NCBI GenBank assembly: GCA_015178975.1
Contig: WHVD01000073.1
Coordinates: forward strand, 248,001-312,000
Length of the DNA stretch: 64,000 bases
Reading direction: 5' to 3'
Origin: Hysterangium stoloniferum
Lineage: Eukaryota; Basidiomycota; Agaricomycetes; Hysterangiales; Hysterangiaceae
Part shown: piece after piece, positions 38,566 through 47,244 of the stretch
Layout: each line of letters starts with the position of its first letter
Numbering within the stretch: the first letter of the stretch is position 1
Made by a program: the position numbers and the translations under genes
Notes under the pieces: generated by a model
Databases searched by the model: none
Seen by the model: only the letters and a program-made list of their open reading frames with translations
What the model was told of the DNA's origin: nothing

Positions 38566-38884
38566 AACATTTTTATCCCGTTAAATCACGGGCTATTTCT
38601 CCTACCAAAAGTCCCTTTTGAGTCCTGTATGTATATATATCTTTTTCCGAGTGAAATACTTCTAACCGTTATGGAACTAGTCATCAAGTACCAAACATGC
38701 ATATGCAAAACTACACAGAAGTTCAAAGTTCAGATCCTAGATATGACTTGGCCTTATGACTTTATTCCTTTGTCACTGTAAATACTACTACAACAAAAGT
38801 AAAGTGTAGTATGGCAAATGTCTAAAGACTCCAACAGTGGTGCAATTGTTCAATATCTATTAGAATGTATGTGTTGTCTCTTAA

Positions 38885-38977
38885 GCTTCGTTAGCTCAAC
38901 GGTAGAGCGTCAGATTCTTACAGTCCCACTGACCGGGTAAGAGTCTGGAAGTTGCAGGTTCGATTCCTGTGCGAGGC
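38885..38977 (+). tRNA. tRNA-Lys(CTT), intron-containing (right copy 3)
   Basis: Full length with acceptor GCTTCGT/GCGAGGC and anticodon CTT. The 38-position base is G, giving a T-G pair with the loop in the precursor. T5 follows. The left partner is probably the truncated locus at 21072. Confidence 0.92.
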
Positions 38978-39260
38978 AATGTTTTTATCCTGTTAAATCG
39001 CCGGCTTTTCTCTTACCCAAGGGTCCCTTTTGAATCAGGTATATATATCTTTTTCTGAATGTGAAATATTACCATTATGGAACTGGCCATTAAGTACCAA
39101 ACATATGACTTGGCCTTATGACTTTATTCTTTTGTCACTGTAATACTAGTACAACAAAAGTAAGGTGCAGTATGGCAAATGTCTAAAGACTTAAATGTAG
39201 AACGTTGCAACAGTGGTGTTGTTGTTCAATATCTATTAGAATGTATATATTGTCTACTAA

Positions 39261-39353
39261 GCTTTGTTAGCTCAATGGTAGAGTGTCAGATTCTTACAGT
39301 CCCACTGACCGGGTGGGATTCTGGGGGTTGCAGGTTCAATTCCTGTGCGAGGC
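39261..39353 (+). tRNA. tRNA-Lys(CTT), intron-containing, partly decayed (right copy 4)
   Basis: Full length with acceptor GCTTTGT/GCGAGGC and anticodon CTT. The intron 3' side reads GGGTGGGATTCTGGGGG, which loses pairing with the anticodon that splicing normally needs. Box B is GGTTCAATTCC. Confidence 0.8.
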
Positions 39354-39359
39354 AATATT

Positions 39360-40065
39360 TTTATCCCGTTAGATAGCGGGTTCTTTCTCCTACCAGAAGT
39401 CCCTATACTGTAAATAGGTGAGTGAATTGCCTGCCCTTTATTACCACTCCCTCCCTGTAGCGATGAACATTATAGATGTTGTTGGGGGCAATATGCTGCT
39501 AATGATGCTATTGCATCTGCAATAACTATTCTACCAGTTCAAAATGACATCTCAACTCACAGCAGAACTATACAGGTGACAAAACTGAAAAGAGGGCAGA
39601 CAACGCCTGAACTAATCTACATGAGTTCGACATGACTGTATGTATACTATATAAGTACTCACCTCAGTCGCTGCTTTGAGGTAGCAGAAAAGCGACTGAG
39701 GGGCTTGCAATAAAGTGTAAAAAGTCTGTAAGCATGGGTGTAAGCGGCGCTTGCACTACGAGGCCATGGTGATCACCAACATGTAATTGATAAGGTACGG
39801 GTACTGAGTTATTTGTGCATCTTCATATTTTGTCAGCAGGATACCCCACTAACTGCCATCCAGTATTACCGTCCAGGAGCCATCGTACGGATATATATGC
39901 GACTCTTTACAAGAATATATACATTTAAATGGTTTGCGCAACAAACCCGCGCCATGGGGTCAATATGGCCCTGCAGTGACACTGTAGCTTTTAGAGACTA
40001 TCAATAAACTCATAACAGGCTGTAAAACGGTATCTGCAATCTACCTTCTCTCGTTAGTACTACTT
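39360..40065. other. Copied PXR1 3' flank, inverted, with a solo LTR inside
   Basis: The sequence mirrors 20310-20700: CTCCCTGTAGCGATGAAC, ATTGCATCTGCAATAACTATTCT and the GGATACCCC block. No gene is present. The solo LTR is described separately. Confidence 0.6.
39577..39835. mobile_element. Solo LTR (LTR retrotransposon fossil)
   Basis: A 259-bp stretch interrupts sequence that is continuous in the left-arm copies. It begins TGACAAAAC and ends TTTTGTCA, and is flanked by ACAGG and GCAGG, a 5-bp site duplication with one difference. It contains a TATA-like TACTATATAAGTA and an AATAAAG signal, as LTRs do. No internal region remains, and the family (Gypsy or Copia) cannot be told. It is younger than the inverted duplication because only this arm has it. 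Confidence 0.6.
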
Positions 40066-40541
40066 TTATTTTTCCGTGGAAGGATCTGTTAGGAGCTGGG
40101 AGTCATCAAGAATAACTGATTTGACGACCTTGGCTTTGTGTGGTTTTAAGTAATATTTTTTCAGAAAAATAGTCGGCCATGCTTTTTTCACTTGTTCGTA
40201 AAAGATCTGTCGTTTCGTATGGCTGTTTTGGAGTCTCATATTTTGAACCACGGAAGCCAAGCCCACCACCGAAGCTGGATCCCAATCCAATAGGCTGTTC
40301 ATATGGAATATCATTAGTCTCTTGGGCGACTCGATCAGCTGTGTTTGGGGTATTGGGGGGCGTGTCCTGCTTAGAAAAGAGAGTCGATGATGAATCTGAA
40401 GCCGCCATGGACGATGAGATGCGAATTTCATTCATGCCCGTGGTCGATGTAGCGGCCATACGCTTAGACGCAAGATATCTAGCCCTATGGCTGATGGGAC
40501 AAATAAAGTGAGCATATGTGACTACAATCACTCACACCCGA
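40066..40541 (-). pseudogene. Copied last intron and exon of PXR1 (right arm)
   Basis: On the minus strand it repeats the end of PXR1: the intron from GTGTGAGTGATTG, then HRARYLASKRMAATSTTGMN, and a diverged C-terminus. It is joined near 40541 to the phosphatase fragment, with the same junction as the left arm (22498-22512). It lacks the G-patch and start. Confidence 0.8.
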
Positions 40542-40910
40542 TCAAAGAGCTTGCGCAGAATTTTGTCGCGTTCCAGAAGGGGCAGGAAACTTTCAAATTG
40601 AGGTTGTATGTCGGCCATGATGGCTCCATGATCAGACATGATCAGACATGCTTGGGAATCCAAGGTCTGTTGAGGTGGTCCGCTGTGGGAAGTGAATTTG
40701 TCTTCGAGGCTAGTGCCATGCAGCTATCTCTGCTTTATCTCTGACTTACACATTTGGCAGGTGTGGAGAACGCACGACCGTTCTCTTTTTGTCTGGGCGA
40801 TGCACGAAGGGACTTCCACTGTTGGCCTTGAATGGCTGCCACTCGATAACTTTATTACTCTCCTTGAAAGCAACGTCCCTGAAACTATTTTTGAGCAATG
40901 CCTCAATTAG
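40542..40910 (+). pseudogene. Copied 3' end of the histidine phosphatase gene (right arm)
   Basis: It repeats the end of the gene at 36005-37744 from AAGAGCTTGCGCAG to the stop, including YVGHDGSMIR and RSLFVWAMHEGTSTVGLEWL. A short ATGATCAGAC duplication near 40630 is unique to it. Active-site exons are absent. Confidence 0.8.
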
Positions 40911-41218
40911 CTCACTCTATAGTGATGTGTAGAGTATCATTGAAGTCTTGCTGTTGTGTTTTGTTGACTTACGCAGGAGTATTCCGACTATACTTGCGAT
41001 TAAGTACCAAACATGCATATGCATGACTACATAGAAGTTCAAAGTTCGCATGCAAGATATATTGGCTTGGTCTTGTGACTTTATTCTTTTGTCAGTGTAA
41101 ATACTAGTACAACAAAAGTAAGCTGCAGTTTGACAAATGTCTGAAGACTCAAATGTATAACGTTACAACAGTGCTGTTATCGTTCAATATCTATTATAAT
41201 GTATGCCCTATCCATCAA

Positions 41219-41311
41219 GTCCCATTAGCTCAACGGTAGAGCGTCAGATTCTTACAGTCCCACTGACCGGGTAAGAATCTGGAGGTTACAGGTTCGATTC
41301 CTGTATGAGGC
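41219..41311 (+). tRNA. tRNA-Lys(CTT), intron-containing (right copy 5)
   Basis: Full length with anticodon CTT. The acceptor GTCCCAT/ATGAGGC has one C-A mismatch, and the T stem is TACAG/CTGTA-like with compensating changes. Box B GGTTCGATTCC is intact and T5 follows. Confidence 0.85.
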
Positions 41312-41642
41312 GATATTTTTATCCCATTAAATCACATGGGTTGTCTCTCCTACCCAAGAGTCCCTTTTGAATCAGGTATATATCTCTTTTACTGAGTGTG
41401 AAATATTTTAAAGCATTATGGAACTGGGGCATTAAGTACCAAACGTGCATATGCAGAATTATAGAAGTTCAGCGTTCACATCCGGGGTGTGTCGGCTTGG
41501 CCTTGTGCCTTTGTCCTGTTGTCACTAATATTAGTACACCAAAAGTCAGGTGCAGTATGGCAAATATCTAAAGACTTAACTGTAGAACGTTACAACAGTG
41601 TTGTTGTTCGATATCTATTAGAATGTATATCCTGTCAATCAT

Positions 41643-41707
41643 GCCTTGCTAGCTCAATGGTAGAGTGTCAGACTCTTACAGTCCTTCTGACCGGGTGTGA
41701 GGCTACA
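41643..41707 (+). pseudogene. tRNA-Lys pseudogene, internal deletion (right copy 6)
   Basis: The 5' half, CTT anticodon and most of the intron are present. The sequence then jumps from GACCGGGT to GTGAGGC, losing the T arm and box B. It is the mirror partner of the TTT copy at 26973 (shared GTCCTTCTGACC intron variant). Confidence 0.85.
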
Positions 41708-41932
41708 TTTTTTATCCCGACGTGTAATTTATTTTTGACAATTATGCTATAGAAGTTCAAAGTTCGCCATCCAAGATATATTGATTTCCCCTTATGATTT
41801 TATTCTTTTGTCACTCTAAATACTGTAAATACTAGTACAACAAAAGTAAGGTGCAGTTTGCAAATGTCTAAAGACTTTACAACAGTGGGATCATTTTTCA
41901 ATATCTATTAGAATGTATGCATTAACTGTCAA

Positions 41933-42025
41933 GCCTCGTTAGCTCAACGGTAGAGCGTCAGATTCTTACAGTCCCACTGACCGGGTAAGAATCTGGAGGT
42001 TGCAGGTTCAATTCCTGTGCGGGGT
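41933..42025 (+). tRNA. tRNA-Lys(CTT), intron-containing (right copy 7)
   Basis: Full length with acceptor GCCTCGT/GCGGGGT, anticodon CTT and box B GGTTCAATTCC. Pairing of the intron with the anticodon is complete. The T-run follows within ten bases. Confidence 0.9.
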
Positions 42026-42324
42026 AGTGTTTTTACCCTGTTAAATCACGGGCTTTCCTACCAAGCATCCCTTTTGAATCAGGTATATATCCCTTTTTCC
42101 TAGTGTGAAATATTTTTAACCATTATGGAACTAGTCATCAAGTAACAAACATGCATATGGAAAACTACACAGAAGTTTGACTTGGCCTTATGAATTTATT
42201 CTTTTGTTACTGTAAATACTACTACACCCAAAGTAAGGTCCAGTGTCTAAAGACTTAAATGTAGAACGTTGCAACAGTGGTGTCATTGTTCGATATCTAT
42301 TAGAATGTATGTGCTGTCCATCAA

Positions 42325-42417
42325 GCCTTGTTAGCTCAGCGGTAGAGCGTCAGATTCTTACAGTCCCACTGACCGGGTAAGAATCTGGAGGTTGCAGGTT
42401 CGATTCCTGTGCAGGGT
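42325..42417 (+). tRNA. tRNA-Lys(CTT), intron-containing (right copy 8)
   Basis: Full length with acceptor GCCTTGT/GCAGGGT, anticodon CTT and box A TAGCTCAGCGG. Box B GGTTCGATTCC is intact. It is the mirror partner of 26221. Confidence 0.9.
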
Positions 42418-42712
42418 CATATCTTTTACCCCGTTGAATCATGGGTTCCCCCTCCTTCTTACCAAGAGTTCCTTTTGAATCAGTTGTATCTTTTTCCAAG
42501 CATGTAAATTATTTTTGACCATTATGCTATGTAGAAGTTCCAAGTTCGCATCTAAGATATATTGACTTGGCCTTGTGACTTTATTCTTTTGTCAGTGTAA
42601 ATACTAGTACAACAAAAGTAAGGTACAGTAAAAAATAGCAGACTCAAATGTAAAACGTTACAACAGTCTATCGTTGTTCAATACCTATTAGAATGTATGT
42701 CCTGTCAATTAC

Positions 42713-42793
42713 GCCTTGCTAGCTCAATGGTAGAGCGTCAGACTCTTACAGTCCTACTGACCGGGTAAGAGTCTGAAGGATTCTGTGCGAGGC
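42713..42793 (+). pseudogene. tRNA-Lys pseudogene, T arm deleted (right copy 9)
   Basis: Acceptor, D arm, CTT anticodon and intron are present. The variable region and most of the T arm, including box B, are missing (CTGAAGGATTCTGTGCGAGGC is continuous but lacks GGTTGCAGGTTCGA). It should not be transcribed by Pol III. Confidence 0.85.
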
Positions 42794-43080
42794 CTTGTTT
42801 TTATCCCGTTAAATCATGGGTTCCTCTTCTTACCAAGAGTTCCTTTTGAATCAGGTATATCTGTTTCCGAGTGTGTAAAATATTTTTGACCATTATGCTG
42901 CAGAAGTTCAAAGTTCGCATCCAAGATATATTGATTTGGGCATAAGACTTTATTCTTTTGTCACTGTAAATAGTAGTACAACAAAGTAAAGTGCAGTATG
43001 ACAAATGTATAAAGACTCAAATGTGAAATGTTACAGTGTTTTTGTTCAGTATCTGATAGAATGAATATCTTATCACTAAC

Positions 43081-43173
43081 GCCTTGTTAGCTCAGTGGTA
43101 GAGCGTCAGACTCTTACAGTCCCACTGACCGGGTAAGAGCTTGGAGGTTGCAGGTTCGATTCCTGTGCGGGGC
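43081..43173 (+). tRNA. tRNA-Lys(CTT), intron-containing (right copy 10)
   Basis: Full length with acceptor GCCTTGT/GCGGGGC and anticodon CTT. The 3' anticodon strand has the same GCTTGG variant as the left copy at 25848. Box B is intact and T5 follows. Confidence 0.88.
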
Positions 43174-43500
43174 CATATTTTTATCCTGTTAAATCACGGG
43201 CTCCTTCTCTTCCTTTTCAATCCACTATATATCTCTTTTTCCGACTGTAAGAAATACTTTTAGCCCTCATGGAACTAGCCATCAAGTACCAAATATCCAT
43301 ATGCAGAACTATAGAAATTCAACCTTCGCATCCAAGTTATATTGACTTGGCCTTATTATGACTTTATCCTCTTGTCACTGTAATACTAGTACAACAAAAG
43401 TAAGGTCCGGTATGTCTAAAAAATAGCAGACTCAAATACAGAACGTTACAACTGTGTTTCGTTGTTCAGTATCTCTTAGAATCTATGTCCTCTTAATCAC

Positions 43501-43593
43501 GCTTTGCTAGCTCAATGGTAGAGCGTTAGACTCTTACAGTCCCACTGACCGGGTAAGAGTCTGGAGATTGCAGGTTCGATTCCCGTGCAAGGC
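43501..43593 (+). tRNA. tRNA-Lys(CTT), intron-containing (right copy 11)
   Basis: Full length with acceptor GCTTTGC/GCAAGGC, which is a good stem, and anticodon CTT in loop CTCTTAG. The C32-G38 change keeps the loop-intron pairing. Box B GGTTCGATTCC is intact. It is the outermost copy; the repeat ends near 43690. Confidence 0.9.
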
Positions 43594-43753
43594 CATATTT
43601 TTATCCAGTTAAATCATGCTCCTTCTCCTACCAAGTGTTCCTATTAAACCAGCTATATATCGTTTTCCCAGCGCGTGAAATATTTCTCAAATTATATCGT
43701 GGGATAAAAGAGAGCAGAGGATCAATCTGTGGGTTTTTCAGACGCAACGAGTA

Positions 43754-46136
43754 TTATTCCTCCTGAGTCACTAAATCACTCAAAAGCTGGCGAAGTCCGA
43801 GCTCTTCTTGGAGCTTTTTAACAGGCGTTAGTTAGACGAAGAGACACGAAATAGAAATAAGGGTCACCTGTGACCGCCGTTCTGTGTCTTCTCTACCGGC
43901 AGATGAATTAAACATTCTATCAATTTCTTCTAAGGAAACCCCAGTAGTCTCCGGTACGGCCAGGAAAGCCCAAACAGACGCCGAAAAACATGCGACTGCA
44001 AACATTAAATATGTTCCTCTAGATTTCATTAGTAAATGAATGTTATAGGGGATAGTGCTCCAGACATACGCAGCATTAGTCTCGACGAAGGCTGGCGTCA
44101 CAAGCCCAATCAGGACTACCAAGAAAAAATTATGCTCCTGTTCGGATAGCTATGAAACAGAGAGACATACAATTGTTTACCCAGTTCGATGCGGTGGAAA
44201 GGGCAACCCCTCTGCTCCGCACAGAAATAGGAAATACTTCGCTGGAAAGGACCCAGGCGATGGGACCATAGCTTGTTCCGTATGCGGCAGTAAATAGGTA
44301 CATACAGCTAAAATATTAAGGTGGTCAACAAATCAGTCGCCATCAATAAAAGCGATGATACCCAAGACAGATCCACGCGTTAAGCTGATGCGAAGACCAA
44401 TCTTTACTCGATGTCCATACCTGAACAGCCAAAGTTGAGCTCGCGCAGCGCAGTAGGATCAGTGACAACTAAATCACCAGTAAAGCGATCATCGCATGAG
44501 AGAAACCCATCACAGCCCCGCCTCCTGCATAAGACGTAAATATGCCGATGCTTCACAAGATAAACATACCGATCAATAGAGGCCTCCTTCCTGCCAATCG
44601 TGATAAAATAAGCATTTACGAAAAATGGGAGGAGCACCGAGATGGCACTTGCCCAACTTATCAATATAGAGAATTGTTGGAATGACCGCGAAGAATTGTG
44701 TTATATTGATAAAACCTGATCCTATTAGGATGGCCGAATCACCCGAGAAACCGAGTCTTTGTATGAGAGACGGCCCATAATACAATAATGCATTTATCCC
44801 GGACCATTCTGGGATATTATTGAGCAGGTCCATTCGAAATGGGGTAGAATGTCTCACGTTGCCAAAACATTATAAAAATGCCTACCAAGGTACGCCGAAT
44901 ATACCTGGCAGTGAGCAGCTGGCCCCACATGGCTACTTCTGTACCTACGCCTGTTTTTGTCAAAGGTTGTACCATGGCAGTGTCAATCTGCATGTCCAGT
45001 AATTCTATACGGAGAAGCGGGTCCTCCTCATCGAATTCATTAGCTTTGGGAAATCTTAGGTTGGCTAGGGACTGGAGCGCCTCGGCATTTTTGCCTCTAT
45101 GCACCAAGAAACGGGGAGAAGGCGGTAATGTAAACACACCAATCCCCAATAAAACACCTGGAAATATCTGTAGCCCTAAAGGCAGCCTCCAAGACCAAGA
45201 GCCAGGTACTAGCCAGTACGGTAATGTAAGCCATCTTCACGAGTTAAACTCGACTTCGACGTACTTGAGCGAGTGAAGAAGCCAAACCAAAAGCCGAGTA
45301 CGACACCCAGTACCTATATGTGCGGGGGAAGTGTGTAGGTGAGCATGAAGCAACAACTCTCACAATTCCTAATTGCTCAAGGGCAAGGAGAGCACCACGC
45401 GTTTCTGGGGCCCCAATTTCGCCGATATACAAGGGAGATAACATGCTGAAATATTTTAGCTATTAGAACGATGTAGAAGGACAGAGGTTATTACCTTAAT
45501 GCGCCGATCCCCAAGCCGCCGATGGCACGACCTACCGTTAGAATGGTGACGGAGCTGGCGAATGTTTGAAATGCTGAACCGATGCAAAACACAACTTAAG
45601 AGGGATAGGACAGCAGTAAGGATTTGTCATGGCGAGCGCAAAGCAGGCTATGAACGAAATATGTACCACATGCGAAACAGATGGAACCTCTGCGAGATAA
45701 TCTATCGGCCAATGCACCCGCTGTGAGAGCGCCCACGAGAGCTCCGAGTTCTAACACGGCAGCTGGTGAATTGTCGGAGAAAAGCGCATCATGGATACTG
45801 TGTATTGAGCGGAGGGTCAGGAGGGGGGAAGGCCAGCTCACTCATCAAGCCCTTTTGCCATGGACCAATTGGCCAGCGAGCGACAAAATCCTTCATAACG
45901 AGCACATTTGCAATAACACCCTGATCGTAGCCAAATGTGAGGCCACCCAAGGACGCGAAGAGAGCACATCGAAAGGCGAAAGAGTTATTAAGAAGGCCTT
46001 GAAGACCGGTTGGACCATACGAATAGGAGTATTCGCCATTACTTTCTACAAGCAGAGTTCCACCACTTGGGAAAACCCTGACTTGTGTGTGGGATTCGTC
46101 TTCCTGAGTGGGGAGCACTTCATATTGTCGATGCAT
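43754..46136 (-). CDS. MFS monosaccharide (hexose) transporter
   Basis: This is a twelve-segment sugar:proton symporter-type protein of the plasma membrane. From 46136 it reads MHRQYEVLPTQEDE, then GGLTFGYDQGVIANVLVMKD (TM1 signature), LGALVGALTAGALADRLSRR (loop 2-3 motif), and SPLYIGEIGAPETRGALLAL, the sugar-transporter PLYxxEIxPxxxRG motif. PPSPRFLVHRGKNAEAL follows TM6, and GINALLYYGPSLIQRLG is the TM7 motif. The C-terminal part ends VPETTGVSLEEIDRMFNSSA, the family PETKG-like motif. A final small exon (LQEELGLRQLLSDLVTQEE) stops at 43754. Ten or so short introns break the frame. The substrate is not readable from sequence. It marks the outer edge of the right tRNA array. Confidence 0.85.
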
Positions 46137-47244
46137 TGGCTGATTATTTATTCGATTGGGCGTAGCTTTTAGCGCTCACTTTGATTCTACTTAAAAAATG
46201 GCTGACCTAAAAAGGGTCCGATTGCTGCACCCTTTGACTATGCACCGAGAAAAGCCTTAGCTCCAAATTTTTTTAGGATACTCAGTAGAGGCTTATTTTA
46301 TGTAAACTCCGCCAATCACTCATCGGATCTTTGACCGAGTTAAAGTCGGTTAGGATCCAACCTGTGATTGGCGGGTTTAACTTTTGGATCCTTAAAGATC
46401 CATAACAATTAAAACCGGTTAAGGATCTAGCATGTGATTGCAGGGATTAGAATTCAACGAACTTTAGGATCCTCAAAAGATCCCTTATCAATTTTGACTC
46501 TTATAACAATTCAATGGATAATTATTGGAGTTCATATAAAATAAGGCTCTACTAAGGATCCTAAATTTTTTTGAGAGAGGGGTTATCCCGGTGTATGGCT
46601 AGAGCGAATATTGTCATCACTCTCATAAATGTTTAGTAATCAACACATGGACGAAAGCGTTAATTAGGTGTTATGGTCTCTGGCACGCGTATGTGATTTA
46701 GGCCTTAGCTTGAAACCCCGAAACCCGACCGAAATGCTTCCGTACTGATCATCTCGGTCAACGCGTCCCTGTGCGCTCGTTCTGCGAAAAGTGTGAAGTA
46801 GGGACTCTTGTGTTTCAAATAAAGCTACTTACACTGCAGCCGATACTGATTTTCAATCCTTGAGCACTGTGAGCAGGCACATCAATTTTTTTTTTTTTTG
46901 GCTGGTCGGTTTGGCCACTAAGCGGCGCTCCATAGTAGGAAATTACGGAAGTCATTGTACCATACTAAGGCCACAGTGCCGGTGGTCATGGCTAGAAATA
47001 GTGAGAAGAAGTCATAGAAAGGTGAAAGTGGTGAAAGTGTGGGAAAAATGCCGAAGGTGTGGGAAGAGTGCCGAAAAGTATGGGCATGGTGTCAGCCAAA
47101 ATAAACGGCTAATCGTTTGATCGTCACGGTCACGTTTTAGTCACTTCGCTTGTCCTTCCTTATTCATTTACGACTTTAAATACGCCGGTGGACACCACAT
47201 TACTTTAGTCTCTGGCATATCAAGCCCTACACCGTCTCACCACC
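46137..47244. other. Divergent intergenic region between the transporter (-) and TRP1 (+)
   Basis: No gene is visible. It contains a MITE-like element (46255-46590). From about 46860 to 47110 there is a T14-like run and short repeats of GTGGGAAAAATGCCGAAGG type. The TRP1 promoter lies at the right end, with TTAAATA at about 47175, some 65 bp before the ATG. Confidence 0.55.
46255..46590. mobile_element. MITE-like element, copy 1
   Basis: This 336-bp non-coding element has long inverted ends: one arm has CTCAGTAGAGGCTTATTTTA, the other the complement of AAAATAAGGCTCTACTAAGG. The interior has an imperfect direct repeat of about 75 bp, each with GTTA-GGATC-TGTGATTG and GGATCCT. The outer ends read CCTTAGCTCC and GGGGTTATCCCG. 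The same ends occur in the copy at 56354. No transposase is encoded. Confidence 0.65.

Larger units (their letters stand above)
37380..43690. repeat. Right arm of the large inverted duplication
   Basis: This arm mirrors 19860-28060. It runs from the phosphatase 3' end through four plus-strand tRNA-Lys loci to a PXR1 fragment (-), then directly to a phosphatase fragment (+) and seven more tRNA-Lys loci. Mirror pairs share private variants: 38052/21741, 38473/21315, 41643/26973, 42325/26221 and 43081/25848. Insertions and deletions since the duplication are plain, such as the solo LTR at 39577. Confidence 0.85.

Noticed and set aside
46860-47120. Small plus-strand frame starting in the T-run
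   Set aside because: It consists of simple repeats with no family resemblance and lies in the TRP1 upstream region.
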